Source of the DNA: Chloropicon primus
Lineage: Eukaryota > Chlorophyta > Chloropicophyceae > Chloropicales > Chloropicaceae
Direction of reading: 5' to 3'
Assembly: GCA_023205875.1 (NCBI GenBank)
Contig: CP060768.1
Coordinates: 1 to 64,000, forward strand
Length of the DNA: 64,000 nucleotides
In this document: piece by piece, positions 1-9,450 of the stretch
Layout: each line of letters begins with the position of its first letter
Position numbering within the stretch: position 1 is the first letter of the stretch
Program-made: the position numbers and the translations under genes
The notes under the pieces: generated by a model
Told to the model about the DNA's origin: nothing
Seen by the model: the letters and a program-made list of their open reading frames with translations, nothing else
Databases searched by the model: none

Positions 1-300
1 AAACCTAAAACCTAAAACCTAAAACCTAAAACCTAAAACCTAAAAACCCAAAACCTAAAAACCTAAAACCCAAAACCTAAAAACCTAAAACCTAAAACCT
101 AAAACCTAAAACCTAAAACCTAAAACCTAAAACCTAAAACCTAAAACCTAAAACCTAAAAACCTAAAAACCTAAAAACCTAAAACCTAAAACCTAAAACC
201 TAAAACCTAAACCTAAAACCTAAAACCTAAACTAAAACCTAAACCCCTAAAACCTAAACCTAAAACCTAAAACCTAAACCTAAACCTACAAACCTACAAG
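1..300. repeat. Telomeric repeat tract, unit AAAACCT (TTTTAGG)
   Basis: About 300 bp of nearly uninterrupted 7-nt units AAAACCT, with variants having five As, three As or CCC, especially after position 180 where the array degenerates. The C-rich strand reads inward from base 1, as expected for a left chromosome end. The unit corresponds to TTTTAGG on the G-rich strand, which differs from the plant TTTAGGG and the Chlamydomonas TTTTAGGG units. It is seen directly; function as a telomere is inferred from position and composition. Confidence 0.93.
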
Positions 301-310
301 CCTAAACCTA

Positions 311-835
311 AGGAAGGACGACCTGGCCAAGGAAAGGAGCCGGGGAACAAAAGAAGCCTAAGAGAAAGACACCGTCGCATCATCCAACCTTTCCGTGGTG
401 CCTCCAAGTCACCGCGTTTCCTAAAGCCTTGGGAGTCCTAAAACCTAACGCCTAAAAGGCCCTCTCGTGGGTCCGAAGTGCCTTGAGTAGGGTTTGCCCG
501 AGGAAGGAAGGAAGGACGACCTGGCCAAGGAAAGGAGCCGGAGAACAAAAGAAGCCTAAGAGAAAGACACCGTCGCATCATCCAACCTTTCCGTGGTGCC
601 TCCAAGTCACCGCGTTTCCTAAAGCCTTGGGAGTCCTAAAACCTAACGCCTAAAAGGCCCTCTCGTGGGTCCGAAGTGCCTTGAGTAGGGTTTGCCCGAG
701 GAAGGAAGGAAGGACGACCTGGCCAAGGAAAGGAGCCGGAGAACAAAAGAAGCCTAAGTGAAAGACACCGTCGCATCATCCAAGCTTGCCGTGATGCTTC
801 CAAGCCACCGCACTTTTTCCTTCTGGTATAGGTTT
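311..835. repeat. 198-bp subtelomeric tandem repeat, about 2.6 copies
   Basis: The sequence ACCTGGCCAAGGAAAGGAGC recurs at 321, 519 and 717, giving a period of exactly 198 bp. The first two copies are almost identical; the third diverges after about 780. Each full unit contains a telomere-like stretch (CCTAAAACCTAACGCCTAAA at about 435 and 633), so the unit may have arisen from telomere-adjacent DNA. No credible coding region. Confidence 0.93.
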
Positions 836-1107
836 TAAGTGTGATCTGGGTTTTAGTCGGCCCTAAACCAGGTCGCATAAGACGACGGATTCCAGCGGAA
901 AAGTGGATCAGGGTAAGGTTTACGATTGGACCTCGTTATTCTCTGGTGCCCTAGATTGCACTCCACCCGGAACAAGTCTCTTCATCACGGCCTTCATTCA
1001 CACAACATCATCATCATCCATGGAGGGCTGTGGTTTGGGTTTTAGTGGTCCGACAGATGGACCTCTACAGGTTCAAGGACGACGGGAACATACACAATAT
1101 TAGAGGA
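836..1107. other. Unique subtelomeric spacer
   Basis: About 270 bp between the 198-bp repeats and the first 2.4-kb duplicated unit. A short open frame (903-1103, plus) exists, but nothing about it looks coding. The last part, around 1060-1107, resembles the junction sequence at 3460-3490 that precedes unit B (GACGACGGGAAC and TATTAGAG shared), so the duplication junction lies within or just before it. Confidence 0.6.
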
Positions 1108-3470
1108 GTATCCAAATATAAAATACAAACCCCTTTTGACAAAGTTTCACAGCCATCGGACACGAACTGGATCCGTCACTCCATTATTCGTACCAAAAAA
1201 TAGGCCCAAAAATGGACAATAATAGCAACAGAATCACTTAATACACACCTACATTACATAATCAAGTGAAGCATGAACCAAACACAGATGATCCAAGCCA
1301 CGCAAAACTACCCACATCAACTTCTCCCTGCCTCGTTTCCTATCCCAACCCCCTGCATCAACCTCAACACCTCTCCTCCCCCACCCCTGGACGCCGGTGC
1401 CCGGACCCGATCTGGGCTCGGCCCCCCCTCCTCCCATTCAGTGTGATCGAGCAAGGCGATTGTGACGAACGCATTCCAATAACTCCAATTGGACCACAGA
1501 AACCCCAAAACACCTCAAAACCAATCATCTGCTTCCCCGATAGTGTCCTCAAGCCCCTTCACCGGCCCCCCATCAGCTCCCCAATGAGGTTCTCCAAGCC
1601 CAATCACGAAATGCCACAAAAGCCACCGATGAACCCAACACACAGAAGCATTCCAACACCATCATAACAACCCAAGATCGCCTCCTCCCCTCTCCTCCCC
1701 TTCTTCTCTCCCCCATCACCCCCACAGGCTTGGCTGGGCGTGTGACCCATGCATTGTGTCAGTCCGCGGGCCGGGGCCAGCAAGTGGAGCAGAACTACTG
1801 AAGTGGCACGAACAAGTCACTCGAAACCACAGAAATGCGCTTCGACCCACTCATAGGCCCTCAACATTCCCCTCCCCTCCCCTCCCACACTCCTGCTTTG
1901 CCCCAAATAAAAGAAACGTTACATTCTTGCGAGAATATATACATCTATGAATAAAATTAGAAATCAGCAGCCGAAGATCTTTCCCGCGAGCGCGTTCTCC
2001 TTGGTTGGGGTCACCGTGATGACAGGAACCCCGCCGTAGTAGCCCTCCGCGAGCTTTTGGGCAGAGTACCTTGCGTACTCTCCGTAATCGGAAGGGAAGG
2101 GGTTGTCCTCCGCCCCATCCGCATCCTGGGCGAGCGAGTTGCCAATCCACGTGTCAAAATAATCGCCAAAATGGAAAACGGCCTGGACTCCCTGAGGGGT
2201 GTTCGCCTCCACAGGAATGGAAATTTCATTCCACAGCCCGATGCTCGGGCCGTCGACGCTTGGACTCTTCATCGTGCTGATCTCGTGCTGGGCGTCGATG
2301 GAGCTCATGAAGTCCTCGGGCTTCCAGGTGCACGCGCCCATCCAATCGAGGGGCCTACCCGAGCAGAACCCCTCCGCGACGCACGGGTCCACGTCGTCAT
2401 CGATGCAGTACTCGTGACCTAAACCCTCCCGGATGACCGTGCTGTTGATGTCCCAGCTGCCAACCTCGTTAATCACCCCGAAGGAACCGAACTTGCCTGC
2501 GCTCACGATGTTCTTGGGGTCGGCGATGAACGCGCGGCAGGCCGCCATGCTTGGATCGACTGGGGTCACCGCCGGCCAATTCAGGGGGGTGTCCCCGCCA
2601 TCTAGCGTGCGGCAGGTCTTGTTGAAGGGACCCTCCGCAAAGTCCTCGCCGGCCTTCCAATTCATCTGGTCCCAACCCGAAACTGCCTTGTAGTACTGCT
2701 TGAGCGCATCCGCGGCGGCGTACTCGACGGTGGCGTTGGTGGTGGTGGCGTTGGTGGCCGAAAAGTGCTCCTGGATTTTTCTGAACAGGCTGTCCTGTCC
2801 ATACAGAGCGCTGTTCCTGATCGGGCCGCAGCCGGGGTTGCCGTCCTCGTCCTCCTGGCGCCCCGAGCTGCTCATGTCGGTGGGGCTGGAGCAGTGGACT
2901 TGAACCTGCTCAAAAGCGGGGTCGTAAATCACTCCGACGGCGGCCACATACACTGGGAAGGGCGAGAAGGTATCCGCCTCCACGAGGTCCCTGGCGCGGT
3001 CTGTCAGTCCAACCCACGACGCAGCGAGGTGATCCATGGGGAACTCATCCGTGCAGGGACCGTAGACGTCGGGGTAACCCTGAGGATTGCACATGCTGAG
3101 GAGAATGCCGTTGGAGGTCATCCATTCACGGAGCTCGTCCCTCGCCTCCTGGCCCGTCGCGCTCGTGTTAAACCTGCTGGAGCCAACTGCGTAACGCTCG
3201 TTCAGTTTCGCCGCCATCGTCAAACAACTTTCGGTTGCGTTGTCTGCCGGCGCTGCGGTCGCGACCGCGAGGCACGCGAGGAGGGCCACTGCGCCAACGA
3301 CCTTCATCTTCGCCTTCGTCATCGTGATCATCATCGTGGTCGCCAAGTTCGCCGAATGAATGAATGAGCCGATGCGATGAGCGGCGCTTGCTGGCGGGGC
3401 CGTCCGTCCCCATCATCCTCCCGGGGTCACGCCTTTGGTCTCGGATCAATGGACGGAGGACATCTACAGG
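1108..3470. repeat. Duplicated subtelomeric unit A (about 2.4 kb)
   Basis: This block is nearly identical to 3492-5820 at an offset of 2388 bp near the start and 2360 bp near the end. The change in offset reflects small indels near 1770, 1875 and 1945; the largest is 20 bp present here and absent from copy B. The unit holds a non-coding C-rich part (1108-1960) and a minus-strand gene (1964-3334). The very high identity indicates a recent segmental duplication or gene conversion. Confidence 0.95.
1964..3334 (-). CDS. Secreted, probably N-glycosylated protein of unknown family (copy A, intact)
   Basis: I do not recognise this 456-residue protein. The first in-frame ATG is at 3334; the open frame continues upstream only through a TTG. 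The N-terminus is a clear signal peptide: Lys-rich start, hydrophobic VVGAVALLACLAVATAA, then likely cleavage. The mature part has many Cys residues and at least six N-glycosylation sequons (NATE, NTSA, NATT, NATV, NKTC, NSTV), fitting an extracellular or cell-wall protein. No transmembrane segment follows and the C-terminus is simply ...KIFGC, so a GPI anchor is unlikely. It is the telomere-proximal member of a tandem pair; the neighbouring copy is frameshifted near its end. Codon use is like the rest of the window. Confidence is high that it is a gene and low for any function. Confidence 0.8.
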   Translation of the reverse strand: MMITMTKAKMKVVGAVALLACLAVATAAPADNATESCLTMAAKLNERYAVGSSRFNTSATGQEARDELREWMTSNGILLSMCNPQGYPDVYGPCTDEFPMDHLAASWVGLTDRARDLVEADTFSPFPVYVAAVGVIYDPAFEQVQVHCSSPTDMSSSGRQEDEDGNPGCGPIRNSALYGQDSLFRKIQEHFSATNATTTNATVEYAAADALKQYYKAVSGWDQMNWKAGEDFAEGPFNKTCRTLDGGDTPLNWPAVTPVDPSMAACRAFIADPKNIVSAGKFGSFGVINEVGSWDINSTVIREGLGHEYCIDDDVDPCVAEGFCSGRPLDWMGACTWKPEDFMSSIDAQHEISTMKSPSVDGPSIGLWNEISIPVEANTPQGVQAVFHFGDYFDTWIGNSLAQDADGAEDNPFPSDYGEYARYSAQKLAEGYYGGVPVITVTPTKENALAGKIFGC

Positions 3471-3491
3471 AGGACGACGGGAACGCCGTAT

Positions 3492-5820
3492 TAGAGAGTA
3501 TCCAAATATAAAATACAAACCCCTTTTGACAAAGTTTCACAGCCATCGGACACGAACTGGATCCGTCACTCCATTATTCGTACCAGAATAGGCCCAAAAA
3601 TGGACAATAATAGCAACAGAATCACTTAATACACACCTACATTACATAATCAAGTGAAGCATGAACCAAACACAGATGATCCAAGCCACGCAAAACTACC
3701 CACATCAACTTCTCCCTGCCTCGTTTCCTATCCCAACCCCCTGCATCAACCTCAACACCTCTCCTCCCCCACCCCTGGACGCCGGTGCCCGGACCCGATC
3801 TGGGCTCGGCCCCCCCTCCTCCCATTCAGTGTGATCGAGCAAGGCGATTGTGACGAACGCATTCCAATAACTCCAATTGGACCACAGAAACCCCAAAACA
3901 CCTCAAAACCAATCATCTGCTTCCCCGATAGTGTCCTCAAGCCCCTTCACCGGCCCCCCATCAGCTCCCCAATGAGGTTCTCCAAGCCCAATCACGAAAT
4001 GCCACAAAAGCCACCGATGAACCCAACACACAGAAGCATTCCAACACCATCATAACAACCCAAGATCGCCTCCTCCCCTCTCCTCCCCTTCTTCTCTCCC
4101 CATCACCCCCACAGGCTTGGCTGGGCGTGTGACCCAAGCATTGTGTCAGTCCGCGGGCCGGGGCCAAAGTGGAGCAGAACTACTGAAGTGGCACGAACAA
4201 GTCACTCGAAACCACAGAAATGCGCTTCGACCCACTCATAGGCCCTCAACATTCCCCCTCCCCTCCCACACTCCTGCTTTGCCCCAAATAAAAGAAACGT
4301 TACATTCTTGCGAGAATATATACATCAGCAGCCGAAGATCTTTCCCGCGAGCGCGTTCTCCTTGGTTGGGGTCACCGTGATGACAGGAACCCCGCCGTAG
4401 TAGCCCTCCGCGAGCTTTTGGGCAGAGTACCTTGCGTACTCTCCGTAATCGGAAGGGAAGGGGTTGTCCTCCGCCCCATCCGCATCCTGGGCGAGCGAGT
4501 TGCCAATCCACGTGTCAAAATAATCGCCAAATGGAAAACGGCCTGGACTCCCTGAGGGGTGTTCGCCTCCACAGGAATGGAAATTTCATTCCACAGCCCG
4601 ATGCTCGGGCCGTCGACGCTTGGACTCTTCATCGTGCTGATCTCGTGCTGGGCGTCGATGGAGCTCATGAAGTCCTCGGGCTTCCAGGTGCACGCGCCCA
4701 TCCAATCGAGGGGCCTACCCGAGCAGAACCCCTCCGCGACGCACGGGTCCACGTCGTCATCGATGCAGTACTCGTGACCTAAACCCTCCCGGATGACCGT
4801 GCTGTTGATGTCCCAGCTGCCAACCTCGTTAATCACCCCGAAGGAACCGAACTTGCCTGCGCTCACGATGTTCTTGGGGTCGGCGATGAACGCGCGGCAG
4901 GCCGCCATGCTTGGATCGACTGGGGTCACCGCCGGCCAATTCAGGGGGGTGTCCCCGCCATCTAGCGTGCGGCAGGTCTTGTTGAAGGGACCCTCCGCAA
5001 AGTCCTCGCCGGCCTTCCAATTCATCTGGTCCCAACCCGAAACTGCCTTGTAGTACTGCTTGAGCGCATCCGCGGCGGCGTACTCGACGGTGGCGTTGGT
5101 GGTGGTGGCGTTGGTGGCCGAAAAGTGCTCCTGGATTTTTCTGAACAGGCTGTCCTGTCCATACAGAGCGCTGTTCCTGATCGGGCCGCAGCCGGGGTTG
5201 CCGTCCTCGTCCTCCTGGCGCCCCGAGCTGCTCATGTCGGTGGGGCTGGAGCAGTGGACTTGAACCTGCTCAAAAGCGGGGTCGTAAATCACTCCGACGG
5301 CGGCCACATACACTGGGAAGGGCGAGAAGGTATCCGCCTCCACGAGGTCCCTGGCGCGGTCTGTCAGTCCAACCCACGACGCAGCGAGGTGATCCATGGG
5401 GAACTCATCCGTGCAGGGACCGTAGACGTCGGGGTAACCCTGAGGATTGCACATGCTGAGGAGAATGCCGTTGGAGGTCATCCATTCACGGAGCTCGTCC
5501 CTCGCCTCCTGGCCCGTCGCGCTCGTGTTAAACCTGCTGGAGCCAACTGCGTAACGCTCGTTCAGTTTCGCCGCCATCGTCAAACAACTTTCGGTTGCGT
5601 TGTCTGCCGGCGCTGCGGTCGCGACCGCGAGGCACGCGAGGAGGGCCACTGCGCCAACGACCTTCATCTTCGCCTTCGTCATCGTGATCATCATCGTGGT
5701 CGCCAAGTTCGCCGAATGAATGAATGAGCCGATGCGATGAGCGGCGCTTGCTGGCGGGGCCGTCCGTCCCCATCTCCCTCCCGGGGTCACGCCTTTTGGT
5801 CTCGGATCAATGGACGGAGG
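3492..5820. repeat. Duplicated subtelomeric unit B (about 2.3 kb)
   Basis: Second copy of the 2.4-kb unit, starting with the same AGAGTATCCAAATATAAAAT block as unit A. Differences are few: single-base changes, loss of 20 bp just downstream of the gene (near 4324), loss of one A in a run at 4529-4531, and divergence after about 5770. Identity appears to end near 5820, where GAGGACGCC triplet-like repeats begin. Confidence 0.95.
4372..5694 (-). CDS. Secreted protein copy B, frameshifted near the C-terminus
   Basis: Same gene as at 1964-3334, with start ATG at 5694 and the same signal peptide and sequons. One A is missing from the AAAA run present in copy A (copy B reads CGCCAAATGG near 4526-4535). 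The frame shifts after about residue 388, replacing the last 68 or so residues with about 52 unrelated ones and stopping at 4372 rather than at about 4325. The frame stays open upstream of 5694 to 5940, but that extension has no signal peptide character and is probably 5' UTR. This could be an early-stage pseudogene, a variant protein with a new tail, or an assembly error in a homopolymer. Confidence 0.65.
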   Translation of the reverse strand: MMITMTKAKMKVVGAVALLACLAVATAAPADNATESCLTMAAKLNERYAVGSSRFNTSATGQEARDELREWMTSNGILLSMCNPQGYPDVYGPCTDEFPMDHLAASWVGLTDRARDLVEADTFSPFPVYVAAVGVIYDPAFEQVQVHCSSPTDMSSSGRQEDEDGNPGCGPIRNSALYGQDSLFRKIQEHFSATNATTTNATVEYAAADALKQYYKAVSGWDQMNWKAGEDFAEGPFNKTCRTLDGGDTPLNWPAVTPVDPSMAACRAFIADPKNIVSAGKFGSFGVINEVGSWDINSTVIREGLGHEYCIDDDVDPCVAEGFCSGRPLDWMGACTWKPEDFMSSIDAQHEISTMKSPSVDGPSIGLWNEISIPVEANTPQGVQAVFHLAIILTRGLATRSPRMRMGRRTTPSLPITESTQGTLPKSSRRATTAGFLSSR

Positions 5821-5894
5821 ACGCCGAGGAGGAGGACGCCGAGGAGCGCCGTGGGTTGAACAGAGTCTCAAACGGAAGCACAGGAGTCTCGGCA

Positions 5895-6250
5895 CAACGT
5901 TTCGCGGCCATCGGGCGCGACGCAGAGCCCGTTGCTGCACTCATCTTGGCCCAAAAGTGGACAACGAAAAGCAGCAGAGCGAGATGATCTGCGGATGCAT
6001 TACAACAATCGAGACACTGAGAACCACGCACAGGTGATCCAATCCACGAGAAGCAACCCACAAACACCTCTCCTTGCCTCCTCTCCCTTCCCACGACACT
6101 GGATCGTCCTCTTCTTGCCTCCTCAAGTCGTCGACACCGGTGTGCCGGCCCTCGCATGGCCACCCAACCTCCCTGTACTCTTCAAGCCCGAGGATCCCGT
6201 CCATGAGCACCACCTTTGGAGTGAGGCCAGCACAATGGTACCAGAGCATG
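5895..6250. repeat. Decayed copy of the non-coding part of the 2.4-kb unit (1)
   Basis: The order of motifs matches 1144-1345 with many substitutions: ACGTTTCGCGGCCATCGGG (unit A: AGTTTCACAGCCATCGGA), then a GGCCCAAAAGTGGACAA block, then GGTGATCCAATCCACG and AACACCTCTCCTTGCCTC. It lacks the gene half. It shows that the unit, or its spacer, has been copied repeatedly at this chromosome end over a long time. Confidence 0.75.
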
Positions 6251-6254
6251 TGCA

Positions 6255-6600
6255 CGACGTTTCGCGCCCATCGGACACGAACTTCATCCGTTACTGCACT
6301 ACTTGTACCGTTCATCACAGAGCAGTAATGGGCAACACAAGCACAATACCAACCAATGTTACACTAATTCATTGCGACGTTCCGCAATCCATTCTCCGAC
6401 AGCCGCACGCTCACAGGCGCTCGAATCCACGATCCCCCTCCCTCCGACACGTCTTCTCTGGCCTCCCTCCTCTTCATTGTCCCCCAACACCCTTCTCTCC
6501 CGCCCGTCGACACCGGCGCCTCCCCGCTCTCTCCTCAAGCCATCCACTTCCACTTCCAACTCATCCCTGCTTGATCCAAGCCCCGTCCTCCCCTCCACCT
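6255..6600. repeat. Decayed copy of the non-coding part of the 2.4-kb unit (2)
   Basis: Begins with ACGTTTCGCGCCCATCGGAC at about 6256, followed by ACGAACTTCATCCGTTACTG, which matches the ACGAACTGGATCCGTCACTC block of unit A, then a GGGCAACACAAGCACAATAC block parallel to the unit's GGACAATAATAGCAACAG. The later part is C-rich like the unit. More diverged than units A and B. Confidence 0.7.
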
Positions 6601-6754
6601 CCACCGATGGATGGATGTCCTGGCACCTCCTCTGCTCCTCTGCTTCCTCCTCTGCTTCCTCCTCCTCTGCTCTGCTCTGCTTCCTCCTCTCGCGCGTCTC
6701 GAGACGGTGTCAGGTGTTGCTGGTGCTGCTGCTGTTGTTGTTGTTGTATCGGCG

Positions 6755-7303
6755 ATGTCTTCCGGACGCGGCGGCGGACACGTCCTGACGCCGGCGACCC
6801 TGGTGGGCGGGCTTGACCTCGAGTACTCGATCCACACGGTCCCCCTGGCGCAGAGGGACGACGTCCTGGCGGTGGTGTCCATGCTCAGCAAGGAGGAGGC
6901 CAAGGACCTCAAGGTGGTGGCGACGTGTCAGAGGGCGAGGGAGGACCTCGTGACGGTGGGTGAACAAGTCGAGAGGGAGAAGGACAGGCTCCTCCTGGTG
7001 TTCACCAGCTGGGCCAAGGCACTGTGCGCGTCCCTCGACAAGGACGGCCACTGGTGCGATTACATCGACCCCTGCAGCGGGCTCTTGATGGTTCACAAGG
7101 AGTCGCAAGCGGTGTACGATGAGGTCGCTGCTCTCAGCGTATTGCGGGGATACAAGTGCAGCAACGCGGGGTGCTGCAAGGTGGTCCTCCACCCCAACTG
7201 GGGAAGCTTCATCTACCCGGCAACGTTCCTCACCACGGCGCCTCACGACGTCCTGCTGAGGCACATTGGCGCCATCGAGGCCAAGGACCACGTCAAGGGG
7301 TGA
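6755..7303 (+). CDS. MMADHC: MMADHC-like cobalamin trafficking protein
   Basis: This 182-residue protein resembles the C-terminal domain of MMADHC (CblD), which in animals partners MMACHC and directs cobalamin to methionine synthase or methylmalonyl-CoA mutase. Supporting features, in order: CQRAREDLVTV, a Glu/Lys helix with LLLVF, then HWCDYIDPCSG, a family hallmark, followed by YDEVAAL, AGCCKVVLHPNWGS and FLTTAPHDVLLRH. The frame is open upstream to 6611, giving a 230-residue version with a hydrophobic Leu/Val-rich N-terminus; this could be a targeting sequence, but it is low-complexity, so I chose the ATG at 6755. Human MMADHC is 296 residues, so the variable N-terminal part is short here. 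Its end is 144 bp from the convergent phosphatase gene. Assignment is confident; cofactor use in this alga is inferred. Confidence 0.85.
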   Translation: MSSGRGGGHVLTPATLVGGLDLEYSIHTVPLAQRDDVLAVVSMLSKEEAKDLKVVATCQRAREDLVTVGEQVEREKDRLLLVFTSWAKALCASLDKDGHWCDYIDPCSGLLMVHKESQAVYDEVAALSVLRGYKCSNAGCCKVVLHPNWGSFIYPATFLTTAPHDVLLRHIGAIEAKDHVKG

Positions 7304-7446
7304 GGTGGAGCCGAGGCCAGAAGCCGGGCCTGGCCCGCTCCCCCTCGGTGTTCTGTATAACAGCACAACGATGATAGGACGAGTCATAGTAATAGTATAA
7401 TAGATAAAAAACGAACGGACGTCGTAGAAACCAACTTCCCTTTCCT

Positions 7447-9054
7447 TCACTTGGTGAGCTCCAGCCTGTCGATGGACTCCCCAGTCTCGCTGCTCACGAG
7501 CTCCCACCTGATCGCCGAGTCGTTGAGGATGTGGAGCATGCCGAAGGACTGCTCGTGGGTGTGGTGCGCGACGATGCTCATGTCGTCCTCCAGGGCTTCG
7601 GCGTCCCTCCTCGGGTCGTGGCGCGGGCCCCCCGTGAGCCAAGGCACCACCCTCTCGTACGCTGCCCTGCCGGCCTTGGACAGGACCGAGGCCACCCAGT
7701 CCCCCGCCCGCGCGAGGACGCCGCCGCCCCGCATGGGCCTATCGATCGCCCCCGGGGTTCCCGTGATGATGTTCACCAGCTTCCCCGCCCTGGCCTCCGG
7801 GGAGTAGTCCTTGACGGCCTCGCCGGCCTTGGCGGGGTAGGTCCGGAAGTAGCTGTGGATGTGGCCGCCCAGGAAGAGGTCGACGTCGTACTTGATCAGG
7901 AGGTCCTCCACGGCCTCGCGCATGGAGGACGCGTTCCCGTACAGGTACATGGGCCGGTGGGTTCCCGCGATCACCCAAGGCCTCAGCGTCCTGTTGGCCA
8001 CCGAGTTGGCCTGCTTGAGGTCCTCCTCGAGCCACTCCATGTACGCGTTGGGGTAGGGGTTGAAGTGGCCAGAGTCCAGGAGGTAGAACTCGTCGTGCTC
8101 GCCCTCCGCGGCACCGTAGTAGTCCGTCTCGCTGTCCAGGTTGACGAAGTGCACGGGCCCGTAGTTGAACGAGTACCACATGTTCATGATCCCCCCGCTC
8201 TCCTTGCTCGGCATCCGGTACCTGGCGTTGTACGCCGTGAAGTTGTGCAAAGAGTTCCTGAGCTCCGAGTCCAGGATGCACCTGATGGAGTGGCAGTCGC
8301 ACTCGTGGTTCCCGGCCAGCGTCATGTACGCCCTCGTGGCCGAGAAGAACTCCATGGATGCCATGTACTCGTCCAGGACCTTCTCGTACGCGAAGTCCAG
8401 GAAGAGCCAGTCGTCCTGGTACGCGATGTCCCCGAGGTGCCAGGCAAAGTCCACGGACGGGGACAACGCCTGCATCATCTCACGCGTCTTTTGGGAGCAG
8501 TTCCCCGCGCCCATGTCGCCCCAAACCGCGACAGTAAAGCCCTTGGCCCCAGCCCTCACGTCAGGCGCCGTCCGAAAGCTGTGCTCCTCGCTCAGCATGG
8601 AAGAGTCGTCCCCGGAAGAGTCATCCCCGCACCTGTAGTAGTACGTCGTGTCCGGCTCCAGTCCGGTGACCTCCACGTGGTGGTGCGTCGTCCCCCCGGC
8701 GAGGTACGTCACCTGACTCCCCGGTGCCGTGGACTCCACCCTGAGCGTCAGGTTGCCTTGCTCGGTGCCCAAGAGAACCACGGACTTGAGATCCTTTGGC
8801 TTGGGTCCCGTCGACCACGACACGGACACCCCAGTGGGCTGCCCAACTTCATCCGACCCCGCGAACGCAAGCCGTACAAGCGAAGGACCGCCACCAGGTG
8901 ACGTTGATGATGTTGACAATGTTGTTGTGTGGGAGTGTCTCTTGTTGGTTCTGACAGCGTTTGCCCTGGTGTGTCCCAGTGCCAGGAGGACGCACACGAG
9001 GAGGACAACCCCAACCCTGGCCCTGGTCCTGTTCCACACGTACCCGCCTCTCAT
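7447..9054 (-). CDS. Purple acid phosphatase
   Basis: A 535-residue secreted metallophosphatase of the plant purple acid phosphatase family. An N-terminal signal peptide (hydrophobic VGVVLLVCVLLALG, residues 14-27) is followed by a fibronectin-like N domain (about 58-165) ending in the Thr-Tyr-Tyr-Tyr-Arg-Cys-Gly segment typical of these enzymes. The catalytic domain has the metal-binding blocks in order: GDMG (about 179), GDIAYQDD, GNHE, AGTHRP and GHIHSY. The block that is usually GDLSYA reads GDIAYQ. Several N-glycosylation sequons are present. The likely role is hydrolysis of phosphate esters outside the cell or in the vacuole, often induced by phosphate shortage. It is transcribed divergently from the gene at 9683. 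Full family length, no visible defect. Confidence 0.95.
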   Translation of the reverse strand: MRGGYVWNRTRARVGVVLLVCVLLALGHTRANAVRTNKRHSHTTTLSTSSTSPGGGPSLVRLAFAGSDEVGQPTGVSVSWSTGPKPKDLKSVVLLGTEQGNLTLRVESTAPGSQVTYLAGGTTHHHVEVTGLEPDTTYYYRCGDDSSGDDSSMLSEEHSFRTAPDVRAGAKGFTVAVWGDMGAGNCSQKTREMMQALSPSVDFAWHLGDIAYQDDWLFLDFAYEKVLDEYMASMEFFSATRAYMTLAGNHECDCHSIRCILDSELRNSLHNFTAYNARYRMPSKESGGIMNMWYSFNYGPVHFVNLDSETDYYGAAEGEHDEFYLLDSGHFNPYPNAYMEWLEEDLKQANSVANRTLRPWVIAGTHRPMYLYGNASSMREAVEDLLIKYDVDLFLGGHIHSYFRTYPAKAGEAVKDYSPEARAGKLVNIITGTPGAIDRPMRGGGVLARAGDWVASVLSKAGRAAYERVVPWLTGGPRHDPRRDAEALEDDMSIVAHHTHEQSFGMLHILNDSAIRWELVSSETGESIDRLELTK

Positions 9055-9126
9055 CCTCCAACCCTCCTCTAACCCAATACCGAAGCTGCTGCTGCCGAAG
9101 CTGCTGCCGAAGCTGCTGCCGGGGGA

Positions 9127-9162
<36 letters not shown>

Positions 9163-9418
9163 TTGTGTGTTGGTGTACCTTGTTCCTCCCTTCCCTTCCC
9201 TTCTTCGGCAGCGGCAGGTTGTTTTGGTTCTGGTTCTGGTTGCTGTGTTCCAAGGTCTAATCTTTAGTGTATTATTCGTGTTGTGTATCGTTATTATAGT
9301 GTTATTGTGCTGTTCGTGTTGTTTTTCGGAGACGAAGCGGCCCCTCCTCCTCCACGAGGGTCACGGTCTCCAGCAGAACAAACGCGAAGAGCAAAGCGAC
9401 GAACGACGAAGACGCAAC

Positions 9419-9450
<32 letters not shown>

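Noticed and set aside
1266-1667. 133-codon plus-strand open frame, present identically in both 2.4-kb units (also 3654-4055)
   Set aside because: It is Pro/Ser-rich low-complexity, runs through C-rich spacer, and its decayed relatives at 5895-6600 do not preserve the frame. More likely non-coding repeat DNA.
5932-6816. 294-codon plus-strand open frame across the decayed repeats
   Set aside because: Driven by C-rich repeats; no family resemblance and it overlaps the MMADHC-like start in another frame.
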